32,385 nt of DNA from Phosphoribacter sp035448065 (GCA_035448065.1 DAOTIG010000023.1:1-32385); one strand, 5' to 3'; counted from the stretch's first letter, positions 1 through 8,358 are shown. Translations and numbers: made by a program. Notes: generated by a model not told the origin, from the letters alone.

Positions 1-709
1 TGTAGGCGTCGAAGCGCTCGAAGGCGACGGTCTTGGAGGTCGCGCCGTTGTCGACGAGCTTCCAGGGGCCGGTGCCGGTGGGCTTGGCGTCGAAGGCCTT
101 GGCGTCGGCGGTGACGAGGGCCTTGGGCACGATCTTGACGACCGCGAGGCGGGCCGCGAGCAGCGAGCTCGGGTACTTCAGGGCGACGGAGACCGTGCTG
201 TCGTCCTTCTTCGTCACCTTGTCGACGAACGGGATGAACTGGCGGTAGAGGCTCTTGTTGGCCGGGTCGAGGACCCGCTCGAAGGAGAAGACGACGTCGT
301 CCGCGGTGACCTTGCTGCCGTCGTGGAAGACGGCTCCGTCGCGCAGCGCGATGTCCACGCTCGTCCCGGTGGCCGTCGGCAGGGTCTTGGCGAGCGCGGC
401 ATACACCTCACGGGTGGCCGGGTCGACCTCGGTGAGTCCCTCCATGGTGTGCCAGTTGGCGGCGATGGTGAGCGCCGAGGAGGTCGTCATCGGGTCGTAG
501 CCGTTGGTGCCGAGCTCGTAGGAGATCGCGGCGGTGATCGTGCCGTCGGCCTTGGCCGCGCCACCGCCGGCGGCGCCGCCGGACCCGGTGGAGCCCTGGT
601 TGCTCGGGGCACAGGCGCTGACCGTGCCGGCGAAGGCCGCTGCGGCGCCCATCGCCCCGGCGAGCTTGAGGAAGCCCCGTCGGCTGGGTTCGTGGTCGAG
701 AAGGGACAT
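1..709 (-). CDS. ABC transporter solute-binding protein, family 5 (DppA/OppA type), Tat lipoprotein; partial, C-terminus beyond window
   Basis: The first 236 codons of an extracytoplasmic solute-binding protein run off the left edge. The N-terminus carries a twin-arginine motif (SRRGFLKLAGA, about residues 9-19) followed by a lipobox ending in Cys33 (TVSAC), so it is probably exported folded by Tat and lipid-anchored. A Gly/Ala linker follows, then the start of the SBP_bac_5 fold (YDPMTTSSAL, FHDGSKVTADDVVFSFERV). The ATG at 709 has an AAAGG ribosome site about 9 nt upstream; an in-frame ATG 9 codons further upstream is possible. It is divergent from a GntR regulator and a sialidase/nan/nag operon. 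Peptide-type (Sat/Sia) ABC importers are known sialic acid transporters, so a sialic acid or sialoside ligand is inferred from context only. The permease and ATPase genes would lie to the left, outside the window. Confidence 0.88.
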   Translation of the reverse strand, partial: MSLLDHEPSRRGFLKLAGAMGAAAAFAGTVSACAPSNQGSTGSGGAAGGGAAKADGTITAAISYELGTNGYDPMTTSSALTIAANWHTMEGLTEVDPATREVYAALAKTLPTATGTSVDIALRDGAVFHDGSKVTADDVVFSFERVLDPANKSLYRQFIPFVDKVTKKDDSTVSVALKYPSSLLAARLAVVKIVPKALVTADAKAFDAKPTGTGPWKLVDNGATSKTVAFERFDAY

Positions 710-749
710 GGGCTGCACCTTTCTGCTCGGCATCATCGCCGCCCGCTGA

Positions 750-772
750 CATCGGACGTCTGATGTCCGATG
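750..772. promoter_or_regulatory. Perfect inverted repeat in the divergent SBP/gntR spacer, predicted GntR-family operator
   Basis: CATCGGAC (750-757) and GTCCGATG (765-772) are perfect 8-bp arms around a 7-bp spacer. The site lies 40 nt upstream of the minus-strand transporter start and about 100 nt upstream of the plus-strand regulator start. Position and symmetry fit an autoregulatory operator controlling both directions. Binding by the adjacent FCD regulator is inference. Confidence 0.6.
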
Positions 773-875
773 AGTGATACGGTGACTTTAGACCCGTCGC
801 CGAGACAGGTCAAGCCAGCACAGGACCGACACCCGGCGGGATGGCTCACATTCGCCGACGGCAGGAGGGCAGCCG

Positions 876-1577
876 ATGACCGAGCGCAAGAGCGCAGCCT
901 GGTCGACCGCGGACGCGATCAAGCAGCACATCATCGACGCCGGTCTCGCCCCGGGCGAGCTCATGCCCACCGAGAGCGATCTGTGCGACACGCTGCACGT
1001 CTCCCGCTCCTCGGTGCGCGAGGCGATGCGCACGCTGGCCTCCCTCGACATCGTCGAGGTGCGGCACGGCCACGGCACCTACGTCGGCCGGATGAGCCTG
1101 GACCCACTCGTCAACGGGATGGTCTTCCGCCTCTCCGCCACCGGGGTCAAGTCCCTGCGCGACGTCGTGCAGACCCGGATCGCCCTCGACCTCGCGATGG
1201 CCGACGAGCTCGTCAAGGCCTACAGCGGCACCCATGACCCGGTGCTGCACGAGCTCGTCGACCAGATGCGGGTCAACACCGACGCCGGCCGCTCCTTCAT
1301 GGAGCAGGACCGCGACTTCCACGCCCGGCTGGCCGCCGGCATCGACAACCAGATCATTGGCGAGCTCGCCGGCGCCTTCTGGGAGATCCACACCCGCGCC
1401 CTGCCGCTGCTCGGAGTGAGCACCCCGCAGGACATCATCGACACCGTCGAGGCGCACGCCGCCATCATCGAGGCCGTCGAGACCGGCGACCTGCGCGCCT
1501 ACCAGAGCGCCGTCGCCGCCCACTACGCCCCTCTGCAGCGGGCGATCGAGCGGTCGGAGGCAGCCGAGGCGCGATGA
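876..1577 (+). CDS. FadR-subfamily (FCD) GntR transcriptional regulator, predicted sialic acid/amino sugar repressor
   Basis: A 233-aa protein with an N-terminal GntR winged helix (about residues 10-75; PTESDLCDTLHVSRSSVREAMRTL with the usual wing HGHGTYVG) and a C-terminal FCD ligand domain (about 90-225). Likely metal-ligand positions of the FCD fold are visible: Asp/His in RDFHARLA, His in the EAHAAII helix and His in AAHYAPL. The ATG at 876 has GGAGGG about 8 nt upstream. The stop overlaps the ATG of the sialidase gene (ATGA at 1574-1577), so the two are translationally coupled. FCD regulators bind small organic acids or sugar phosphates; the neighbours point to a sialic acid or amino-sugar phosphate effector, as for NanR. 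It probably binds the inverted repeat at 750-772. Confidence 0.9.
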   Translation: MTERKSAAWSTADAIKQHIIDAGLAPGELMPTESDLCDTLHVSRSSVREAMRTLASLDIVEVRHGHGTYVGRMSLDPLVNGMVFRLSATGVKSLRDVVQTRIALDLAMADELVKAYSGTHDPVLHELVDQMRVNTDAGRSFMEQDRDFHARLAAGIDNQIIGELAGAFWEIHTRALPLLGVSTPQDIIDTVEAHAAIIEAVETGDLRAYQSAVAAHYAPLQRAIERSEAAEAR

Positions 1578-3202
1578 GCCCGCACTCCCCGGCGCCCGAG
1601 CCGCACCGAGCCCAGCGACTCGAGCACCTCGTCCTCGCCGAGTCCGGCGTCGGCCATCGGCAGTTCCGCATCCCCGGCTTCACCGTCAGTGCGAGGGGCA
1701 CCCTCGTCGTGGCCGTCGACGCTCGCCCCGATCTCGACGACCTGCCCGCCCCGGTCGACCTCGCGGTGCTGCGCTCCACCGACGGCGGACACACCTGGTC
1801 CCCCCCGACCCCCCTGCGGGCCGGCACCGGTCACGTCGGCCATGGGGACGCCTCGCTGCTCGCCGACCGGATGACCGGCCGGCTGCTCGCCTTCCACGCG
1901 ACCTCCGACCGGGCCGGCTTCTTCGAGTCCGGCACCGGCCTCGACGACGACGACGGCGAGCTGCTGCACTGCGACCTCGCCGTCTCCGACGACGACGGGC
2001 TCACCTGGAGCACCCGGCGGCTCAGCCGCATGCTGCGCAGCTCACTCGCCGCCCGGCTGCCCGCCGGCGCCGAGCTGTCCGGCCTCTTCGCGGCATCCGG
2101 CTCGGGCGTGCAGGTCGCCGAGGGACCGCGCGCGGGCCGCCTGCTGCAGGGCTTCGTCGCGCTCGTTGGCACCGACGTGTATGCCGCGGTGGCCCGCAGC
2201 GACGACCACGGCGACAGCTGGACCATGAGCGCACTGATCGGCCCCGGCGCCAACGAGAACGCCGTCGTCGCGCTGCCCGACGGCCGGGTCGGCGTGCAGT
2301 GTCGCGCCCCCGGGCGACGGGTGATGGCGTGGTCCGCCGACGGCGGGGACACCTTCGGCCCGCTCGAGCCGGTGGGCACGCTGCCCGACCCGGGCAACAA
2401 CGGCAGCCTGGTCCGGGCCGACGAGGCCGGCACGCTGCTCGCCTGCACGCACACCGCCGATCCGCACCTGCGGCGCGCCCTCACCGTCTCGGTCTCCACC
2501 GACGGCGGACTGACCTTCGCCCCCGCCGTGCGGATCACCGACGGCGGCGCCGGCTACTCGGTCGGCCAGCCGCTGCCGAGCGCGACCCCCGGGGCGGCAC
2601 CGGACCTCGGTGTCGTATGGGAGGACGCCGGCTATCGCCGGCTGCTCTTCACCCGGGTGCCGGCCCAGGCACTGCGCCCCCGGTGGGCCGGCTCACCGTC
2701 GGCTGACCCGCCGTCGGCCACCACACCGCTCACGCCGGGTCTCGTCCTCGACCACGTGCTGGCCCGCCGCCCGACTGCCTGGCCGGCCGACGAGGAGAGC
2801 ATCGAGATCGAGCTCGACGCCGACGGCTGGGACCCGGCCGTCTACAAGATCGTCGATGACAGCGCGGGTCACCAGGTCGTGCGGACGCGCGCGGCATACC
2901 GGATCGCGATGGGTGAGCCGGCACCCGGGCTGCACGAGGGGGACACCCTCACGCTCACCGCACGGCTGCCGATCACGCTGCCGCTCAAGGAGATCCAGGT
3001 CGACGGCCGCCTCGGCGAGCCGGCCGTCGTGCACGCGGTGAGCGCGCCCGACGGGTCGGCGTGGACCCTCGTGCGCGGACTGCGCCGCGTGGTCACGGCC
3101 GCCGATCTGCAGCGGCCGGAGCTCGACATCACCGTGACCGCGCTCGGCGTCGATGCGGCGACGGCCCAGGTCCGGCTCGCCGTCCCCGTCCGGCCCCACT
3201 GA
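1574..3202 (+). CDS. nanH: Exo-alpha-sialidase (BNR/Asp-box, GH33-like)
   Basis: A 542-aa protein with sialidase hallmarks: the FRIP motif at residues 31-34 (the arginine belongs to the sialate-binding triad), an Asp following in VAVDARPD (about 48-53), and at least five Asp-box repeats (STDGGHTW about 68-75, then SDDDGLTW, SDDHGDSW, SADGGDTF, STDGGLTF). Family knowledge says it hydrolyses terminal sialic acids from glycoconjugates. The propeller covers about residues 15-375. The last 150 residues form an extra domain with beta-rich character that I cannot assign. No signal peptide is visible: the N-terminus is hydrophilic and Pro/His-rich, which is unusual for a sialidase acting on host or environmental glycans and suggests cytoplasmic processing of imported sialosides or a non-classical route. 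It is coupled to gntR by ATGA overlap, and nanE follows 18 nt downstream. Confidence 0.88.
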   Translation: MSPHSPAPEPHRAQRLEHLVLAESGVGHRQFRIPGFTVSARGTLVVAVDARPDLDDLPAPVDLAVLRSTDGGHTWSPPTPLRAGTGHVGHGDASLLADRMTGRLLAFHATSDRAGFFESGTGLDDDDGELLHCDLAVSDDDGLTWSTRRLSRMLRSSLAARLPAGAELSGLFAASGSGVQVAEGPRAGRLLQGFVALVGTDVYAAVARSDDHGDSWTMSALIGPGANENAVVALPDGRVGVQCRAPGRRVMAWSADGGDTFGPLEPVGTLPDPGNNGSLVRADEAGTLLACTHTADPHLRRALTVSVSTDGGLTFAPAVRITDGGAGYSVGQPLPSATPGAAPDLGVVWEDAGYRRLLFTRVPAQALRPRWAGSPSADPPSATTPLTPGLVLDHVLARRPTAWPADEESIEIELDADGWDPAVYKIVDDSAGHQVVRTRAAYRIAMGEPAPGLHEGDTLTLTARLPITLPLKEIQVDGRLGEPAVVHAVSAPDGSAWTLVRGLRRVVTAADLQRPELDITVTALGVDAATAQVRLAVPVRPH

Positions 3203-3220
3203 CCCCAGAGAGGACCCTCC

Positions 3221-3925
3221 GTGCACCCGCTCGTCGCCGAACTCACCGGCCGGCTCGTCGTCTCGTGCCAGGCCTATCCCGGCGAGCCGATGCGCCATCC
3301 CGAGACGATGGCCCAGCTCGCCGAGGCCGCCGTGCAGGGCGGGGCCGCCGCGATCCGCGCCCAGGGACTCGCCGACATCGCGCAGATCTGCGGACGGGTC
3401 GACGTGCCGGTCATCGGGCTCTGGAAGCACGGCCACGACGGGGTCTTCATCACCCCGACCCTGCGACACGCTCGTGCGGTCCTCGACGCCGGCGCCGACG
3501 TCGTCGCGCTTGACGGCACCCGGCGCGCGCGACCGGACGGGCGCACCTTCGCCGAGACCGTCGCGGGCTTGCGGGCCAGCCACCCCGACTCCCTCGTCAT
3601 GGCCGACTGCGGCTCGCTCGACGACGCGCTGGCAGCCGCCGAGGCCGGCGCCGACCTCGTCGGGACGACCCTGGCCGGCTACACCGACGAGCGGCCGAAG
3701 ACCGAGGGCCCGGACCTCGAGCTGCTCGAGGCGGTCGTCGCCGCGCTGCCCGAGGTGCCGGTCGTCGCCGAGGGCCGGATCCACTCCCCCGCCGATGCCG
3801 CGGCCGCCCTCGCCACCGGCGCGCACTGCGTCGTCGTCGGCACCGCGATCACCCACCCGACGACCATCACCCGCTGGTTCGCCGCCGCCCTTCCCCCATC
3901 CCGCGAAAAGCCGCTTACCCCCTGA
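3221..3925 (+). CDS. nanE: N-acetylmannosamine-6-phosphate 2-epimerase
   Basis: A 234-aa TIM-barrel enzyme converting ManNAc-6-P to GlcNAc-6-P, the step linking sialic acid breakdown to the Nag pathway. Family-conserved features are visible: LVVSCQAYPGEP near the N-terminus, GLWKHGHDG with the presumed catalytic Lys69, the ALDGTRRARPDG phosphate/sugar region, ADCGS, GTTLAGYTDE and VVAEGRIHSP with the active-site Glu184/Arg186. The start is GTG at 3221 behind AGAGAGGA; no competing ATG lies near. The last codons contain a short sequence that recurs after soxR (near 26692). Transcription is probably from the gntR promoter, with nagB 30 nt downstream. Confidence 0.93.
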   Translation: MHPLVAELTGRLVVSCQAYPGEPMRHPETMAQLAEAAVQGGAAAIRAQGLADIAQICGRVDVPVIGLWKHGHDGVFITPTLRHARAVLDAGADVVALDGTRRARPDGRTFAETVAGLRASHPDSLVMADCGSLDDALAAAEAGADLVGTTLAGYTDERPKTEGPDLELLEAVVAALPEVPVVAEGRIHSPADAAAALATGAHCVVVGTAITHPTTITRWFAAALPPSREKPLTP

Positions 3926-3955
3926 AACATCTACACTGAAGGAGGACCACCCGCC

Positions 3956-4738
3956 GTGGAGGTCGTCATCACCACCCCCGACCAGGCCGCCGGCCTGGTC
4001 GCCGACGCGATCACCGAGTTGGTCGTCCGCCGTCCCGACGCCGTGCTCGGTGTCGCGACCGGGTCGAGCCCGCTGGCGGTCTACGACGAGCTGGGCCGGC
4101 GGGTCGCCGACGGCCGGCTGACCCTGGCCCGCGCTCGGGCCTTCATGCTCGACGAGTACGTCGGGCTGCCCGCCGAGCACCCGGAGCGCTATCGCACGGT
4201 CATCGACCGTGACTTCGTCGCGAAGGTCGACATCGACCCGGACAACGTGCACGGGCCGGACGGGCTCGCCGACGACCTGCCGGCGGCGTGCGCGGCCTAC
4301 GAGCAGGCGATCGCCGACGCCGGCGGCGTGGATCTGCAGCTGCTCGGCATCGGCTCCGACGGCCACATCGCCTTCAACGAGCCCGGCTCGTCGCTCGCCT
4401 CGCGCACCCGGATCAAGTCGCTGACCCGCCAGACCCGCGAGGACAACGCCCGCTTCTTCGGCGGTGAGGTCGAGGCGGTGCCCCGGCACTGCCTGACCCA
4501 GGGCATCGGCACCATCCTGAAGGCGCGGCACATCGTGCTCGTCGCCACCGGCCGGTCCAAGGCCGAGGCGGTGCACCAACTCGCCGAGGGCCCGATCTCC
4601 GCGCTCTGGCCGGCGACCGCTCTGCAGCTGCACCCGCACGTCACGGTGCTCGTCGACAGCGCCGCAGCGTCGCGCCTGCAGCTCGGCTCGTACTACACCG
4701 ACACGTATGCCGCGAAGCCGGCCTGGCAGGGTATCTGA
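3956..4738 (+). CDS. nagB: Glucosamine-6-phosphate deaminase
   Basis: A 260-aa isomerase/deaminase that converts glucosamine-6-P to fructose-6-P and ammonia. Conserved elements: LGVATGSSPL phosphate loop (31-40), FMLDEYVGL with the general base Asp66, and GIGSDGHIAFNEPGSSL carrying Asp135, His137 and Glu142 of the catalytic relay. The length is normal for the family. The start is GTG at 3956 behind a strong AAGGAGG (3939-3945). The 30-nt gap from nanE contains TACACT (3932-3937), a possible internal -10, but no convincing -35. It ends one nucleotide before the nagA GTG. Confidence 0.95.
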   Translation: MEVVITTPDQAAGLVADAITELVVRRPDAVLGVATGSSPLAVYDELGRRVADGRLTLARARAFMLDEYVGLPAEHPERYRTVIDRDFVAKVDIDPDNVHGPDGLADDLPAACAAYEQAIADAGGVDLQLLGIGSDGHIAFNEPGSSLASRTRIKSLTRQTREDNARFFGGEVEAVPRHCLTQGIGTILKARHIVLVATGRSKAEAVHQLAEGPISALWPATALQLHPHVTVLVDSAAASRLQLGSYYTDTYAAKPAWQGI

Positions 4739-4739
4739 C

Positions 4740-5909
4740 GTGAGCATGCCACCCTCGGTCTCTGAGCCGCCTCCCGGAGCGGCCCAGATCCTCACTGCCG
4801 CAACGGTTCTCGCTCCCGGCGGAGCGCTGTCCCCCGGCTGGGTGCGCGTCGACGGCGACCGGATCGCCGGGGTCGGCGCCGGGCGGCCGGCCCCGGAGGC
4901 GGTCGCGGTCGACCTCGGCGACGCCGTGCTGGCCCCCGGCTTCGTCGATCTGCACACCCACGGCGGTGGCGGCGCGGCATACACCGATGGCGCGCAGGCG
5001 GCCGAGACGGCCCGCTCGACCCACCTGGCTCACGGCACGACCTCGACGATGGCCAGCCTGGTCACCGACACGGTCGACCGACTCGTCGAGCAGGTGCGCG
5101 CACTCGCGCCCCTTGTCGAGCAGGGCGAGCTGATCGGCGTGCACCTCGAGGGGCCGTGGCTCGCCGAGCGCTACCGCGGCGCTCACGACCCCGCCCTGCT
5201 GCGCCCACCGACCCCGGCCGACGTCGACCGGCTGCTCGAGGCCGGCCCGATCGCCATGGTGACGATCGCGCCCGAGCTGCCCGGCGGACTCGATGCCGTG
5301 CGCCGACTGGCCGAGGCGGGCGTGCTCGTCGCGATCGGGCACAGCGACGCGACCTATGCGCAGGCGCTCGAGGCCTTCGCGGCCGGCGCGCGGGTCGTCA
5401 CCCACCTGCACAACGCCCATCGTCCGCTGCACCACCGCGAGCCGGGCCCGGCCCAGGCCGCGATCGACACGCCCGGGGTGGTCCTCGAGCTCATCGCCGA
5501 CGGCGTGCATGTGCATCCCGCCGTGGTCGCCGACGCGCTGCGGACCCGGGCCGGCCGGGTGGCCCTGGTCACCGATGCGATGGCGGCCGCGGGAGCCGGC
5601 GACGGCGACTACCTCCTCGGCCCGCTCACCGCGGTCGTGCGCGACGGGGTGGCCCGGATCGGCGGGCCCGACGGCCCGATCGCCGGATCGACCCTCACGC
5701 TCGACCGCGCGCTGCGGTATGCCGTGCACACGGCGGGCGTCCCGCTCGATGTCGCGCTCGACGCCCTTACCCGGGTGCCCGCTGACGTCCTGGGCCGGGC
5801 CGACCTCGGCCGGATCGCCGCCGGCGCCCGCGCCGACCTCGTCGTGCTCAGTCCTGAGCTGCAGGTGACCCGCGTGCTGCGGGCCGGCCGCTGGATCGGC
5901 GCTGAGTGA
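4740..5909 (+). CDS. nagA: N-acetylglucosamine-6-phosphate deacetylase
   Basis: A 389-aa amidohydrolase-superfamily enzyme removing acetate from GlcNAc-6-P to feed NagB. Motifs in order: GFVDLHTHGGGG with His72/His74, GVHLEGPW with a metal-binding Glu, AIGHSDAT, HLHNAHRP, DGVHVHP and VTDAMAAAG with the catalytic Asp, then GSTLTLDRAL. The start is either GTG 4740, one nucleotide after the nagB stop (chosen), or ATG 4746. It is the last gene of the gntR-nanH-nanE-nagB-nagA operon, closed by the hairpin at 5921-5946. NanA (lyase) and NanK (kinase), needed to complete the route, are not in the window. Confidence 0.95.
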   Translation: MSMPPSVSEPPPGAAQILTAATVLAPGGALSPGWVRVDGDRIAGVGAGRPAPEAVAVDLGDAVLAPGFVDLHTHGGGGAAYTDGAQAAETARSTHLAHGTTSTMASLVTDTVDRLVEQVRALAPLVEQGELIGVHLEGPWLAERYRGAHDPALLRPPTPADVDRLLEAGPIAMVTIAPELPGGLDAVRRLAEAGVLVAIGHSDATYAQALEAFAAGARVVTHLHNAHRPLHHREPGPAQAAIDTPGVVLELIADGVHVHPAVVADALRTRAGRVALVTDAMAAAGAGDGDYLLGPLTAVVRDGVARIGGPDGPIAGSTLTLDRALRYAVHTAGVPLDVALDALTRVPADVLGRADLGRIAAGARADLVVLSPELQVTRVLRAGRWIGAE

Positions 5910-5920
5910 CGAGCGGCTGC

Positions 5921-5946
5921 ACGCCGGCCCCGCCCGGGGCCGGCGT
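5921..5946. terminator. Bidirectional hairpin between nagA and dgt
   Basis: An 11-bp perfect GC stem (ACGCCGGCCCC, 5921-5931; partner 5936-5946) with loop GCCC sits between convergent nagA and dgt; the right arm touches the dgt stop codon. There is no U-tract, which is common for actinobacterial terminators. Confidence 0.75.
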
Positions 5947-7187
5947 CAGCCCCAGGCTCGGGACAGCTCGATCGCGCGGGCGTCGGTGAGCGAGGCGACC
6001 TGGTCCACGACGACGCGCAGCCGGGCTGCATCGTCAGCCGCGGCCGCGAAGTCCGCGGCAAGCTCGGGGTCCAGCCGTTGGGGCTGCGCGCGGTAGACCT
6101 CGACGAGGCCCTCGATGACCTCGGCCTGCACGCTCATCGAGGCGAGCCGCTCGTCGCTGTGCATGACGTAGTGCGCGGCGACGGCCTTGAGGACCGTGCA
6201 CTCGGCCCGCACCTCGTCGGGCACGACGAGGTCGGCGCAGAAGCGGGTGAGCCGCCCCGGTCCATGACGCTGCCGGGTGGCGAGCTCCACGGCATACACG
6301 AAGCGTCCGATGAGTCTGCTCGTCATGTCCTTGAGAGCGGCAAGATCGGTGCGGCTGCCGGAGAAGCGTTGCGGCACCGTGCCGGTCGCGATGAGCCGGT
6401 GCACTGCGTCTTCGTATGCCGCGACGTCGAGGTCCGGGCCGTAGGTCGCGCGGGCGACCTCGGCGACCAGCCGCACCTCCTCGGGCGAGTGCAGCACCCG
6501 TGGATCCACTCGTCCCGAGGCGATCGCATCCTCGACATCGTGGACGGAGTAGGCGACGTCGTCGGACCAGTCCATCACCTCGGCCTCGAAGGCCCGGTCG
6601 CCCGGCGCAGCACCTGCTCGCAACCAACGGAAGATGTCGAGATCGTCGTCGTAGACGCCGAACTTGGCTGTCGGGTAAGGACCTTCGCCGCGTGGCCAGG
6701 GGTACTTCGTCGAGGCGTCGAGGCTGGCCCGGGTGAGGTTGAGCCCGGCCGACCGACCGTTGGGGTGCACCCGCTTGGCCTCGAGCCGAGTGAGCAGCCG
6801 CAGCGTCTGGGCATTGCCCTCGAAGCCGCCGATGCTCGCGGCGATCCGGTCGAGGACCGACTCGCCGTGATGTCCGAACGGCGGGTGGCCCAGGTCGTGG
6901 GCGAGGCACGCGGTGTCGACGACGTCGGCGTCGCAGCCCAACGCCGCACCGAACTCCCGGCCGATCTGCGCGACCTCGAGCGAGTGGGTCAGCCGGTTGC
7001 GCACGAAGTCGTCCGAGCCCGCCTGCAGCACTTGGGTCTTGGCCGAGAGCCGGCGTAGCGCCGCCGAGTGCAGCACCCGGGCCCGGTCGCGGGCGAAGTC
7101 GTGGCGATCGGCCCGCTTGCGCGCCGGGTCCTCGGCCACCCATCGCTCTCGGTCGCGAGGGGTGTAGCCCGACGGCTGCTCGATCAC
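5946..7187 (-). CDS. dgt: Deoxyguanosinetriphosphate triphosphohydrolase-like protein (HD domain dNTPase)
   Basis: A 413-aa HD-superfamily dNTP triphosphohydrolase, which splits dNTP into deoxynucleoside and triphosphate in the Dgt family. The metal site is visible: RLTHSLEVAQI (His68), CLAHDLGHPPFGHHGE (His97-Asp98 and following His) and the later DWSDDVAYSVHDVED. The start GTG at 7187 has GGAG just upstream and lies 7 nt after the stop of the preceding gene, so it is the last gene of the dusB operon. In many actinobacteria dgt precedes dnaG; here the nan/nag cluster occupies that side. Confidence 0.93.
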   Translation of the reverse strand: MIEQPSGYTPRDRERWVAEDPARKRADRHDFARDRARVLHSAALRRLSAKTQVLQAGSDDFVRNRLTHSLEVAQIGREFGAALGCDADVVDTACLAHDLGHPPFGHHGESVLDRIAASIGGFEGNAQTLRLLTRLEAKRVHPNGRSAGLNLTRASLDASTKYPWPRGEGPYPTAKFGVYDDDLDIFRWLRAGAAPGDRAFEAEVMDWSDDVAYSVHDVEDAIASGRVDPRVLHSPEEVRLVAEVARATYGPDLDVAAYEDAVHRLIATGTVPQRFSGSRTDLAALKDMTSRLIGRFVYAVELATRQRHGPGRLTRFCADLVVPDEVRAECTVLKAVAAHYVMHSDERLASMSVQAEVIEGLVEVYRAQPQRLDPELAADFAAAADDAARLRVVVDQVASLTDARAIELSRAWG

Positions 7188-7194
7188 GCTCCGG

Positions 7195-7677
7195 TCACCG
7201 GGCGCGCAGGCTCGCGAGATGACGGAGCACGCCGGGCACCCACCCCGTCTGGCCGTTCATCCATCGGCCGGAGACGATGTTGCTCGGCACGAGGGCGAAG
7301 TCGTCGTCCGGCGCCATCAACCCCAGGTCGGTGCCGAAGACGTCCGACACGGTGGTCCAGCGCAGGTCCGTGTGCCGGGTGAGCCACTCCCCCAGGGCCA
7401 CGCCGAAGCGCTCGACATGGGGCGTGTGCTCGTCCCGCCGCCAGCGACCGGAGCGATGGGTCGAGACGGCAGCGTCGTAGGCGGCGCCGATCGCCTCGAG
7501 GGAGTCGAGGTCGAGGCCCTCGGCGGCGAGCTCGGCGCGGCACCGCTCGAGCAGCGCCGCATCCTGCGGGCGCAGCTCACGAGCGACGGGGTGCAGCGGG
7601 CGCCGATCGTCGTCGTCGGGCACCGCAGGCTCGTCGGAGGGCTCCGGATCGGGGCCACGGCGGGAGAACAGACCCAT
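7195..7677 (-). CDS. Conserved hypothetical protein, possibly DUF3806-like
   Basis: A 160-aa soluble protein. The first 30 residues are charged and low-complexity (PDPEPSDEPAVPDDDD); a compact domain follows (about 35-160) with GVALGEWLTRHTDLRWTTV and FGTDLGLM...FALVPSNIVSGRW...TGWVPGV. The pattern of a short helix pair, then DLRW/GTDL and a tryptophan-rich end, resembles DUF3806 proteins, but I assign this from memory only. ATG 7677 lies 9 nt from the upstream ydeI-like stop. The function is unknown; it is co-transcribed with dus and dgt. Confidence 0.65.
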   Translation of the reverse strand: MGLFSRRGPDPEPSDEPAVPDDDDRRPLHPVARELRPQDAALLERCRAELAAEGLDLDSLEAIGAAYDAAVSTHRSGRWRRDEHTPHVERFGVALGEWLTRHTDLRWTTVSDVFGTDLGLMAPDDDFALVPSNIVSGRWMNGQTGWVPGVLRHLASLRAR

Positions 7678-7686
7678 GCCCAGACC

Positions 7687-8358
7687 CTACGGCGTCAACC
7701 GCGGTGATCGGGACTCCCCCAGCTCGGCGCGCACCCGCGCCACCCAGGAGGGCGGGTCACCGTAGCGCTGAGGTGGGATCAGCTCGGCCGCCGCGCAGCA
7801 CTCGATCAGCTGAGCAAGCCGGCGCTCCCGCGTCGCCTCCTGCTTGGCCGAGAGCACCCAGTAGACGGCCATCTTGCGGTAGGACGGAGTCGCCTTGTCC
7901 CAGAAGGCCGTTGCGCGGGCGTCGGCGGCGAGGCGCGCGGCATACTCGGCCGGCAGCGCCGCTGTCTCTGCCTGTTCGTAGGCGTAGATGCCCTGCTTGT
8001 CCTCGAGCCGGCGCTCGAAGGCGGCGCGGCCGGCAGGGGTCATCCGGCCCTCGCGCTCGAGTCGCTCGACGTGCGCGATGTTCACCGTGCTCCACGTCGA
8101 CCCGGCCCGACGCGGCGTCCAGCGCTGCCGAGTGGCGTCGTCGTCGATGCGCTGCGCGACCGAGTCGATCCAGCCGAAGCACAGCGCCTCAGGCACCGCG
8201 TCGTCCCAGGTGAGGCCGCGTGGGCTGACGTGCTTCTTGCGCAGGCCCATCCACAGCTCGGTGGCCGTCGCTTGGTGCTCCTCGAGCCAGGCCCGGAACT
8301 CGTGCGCGTCGGCGAAGAAGACCGGCCGCTGCCGGCTGCCGGAGACGGGCTCATCCAC
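7687..8358 (-). CDS. YdeI/OmpD-associated family protein (bacteriocin-protection-like)
   Basis: A 223-aa protein whose N-terminal part (PVFFADAHEFRAWLEEHQATATELWMGLRKK, then CFGWIDSVAQRIDDDATRQRWTPRR) and C-terminal helical part (FWDKATPSYRKMAVYWVLSAKQEATRERRLAQLIE) match the YdeI/OmpD-associated family architecture; the biochemical role of that family is not settled. The start chosen is GTG 8358, which overlaps the dusB stop by 8 nt (8351-8358); the reading frame extends further upstream but those residues are only antisense-like translation of the dusB end. Confidence 0.8.
   Translation of the reverse strand: MDEPVSGSRQRPVFFADAHEFRAWLEEHQATATELWMGLRKKHVSPRGLTWDDAVPEALCFGWIDSVAQRIDDDATRQRWTPRRAGSTWSTVNIAHVERLEREGRMTPAGRAAFERRLEDKQGIYAYEQAETAALPAEYAARLAADARATAFWDKATPSYRKMAVYWVLSAKQEATRERRLAQLIECCAAAELIPPQRYGDPPSWVARVRAELGESRSPRLTP

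Noticed and set aside
3904..3937. GAAAA before nagB as a fourth member of the GAAAA-N3-TTGG promoter group
   Set aside because: TTGG and the 19-nt spacing to a YANCCT hexamer are missing.
2693..4984. 763-codon minus-strand ORF across nanH, nanE and nagB
   Set aside because: Antisense to three recognisable enzymes; the product has no motif and only repeats Gly/Arg/Val/Asp.
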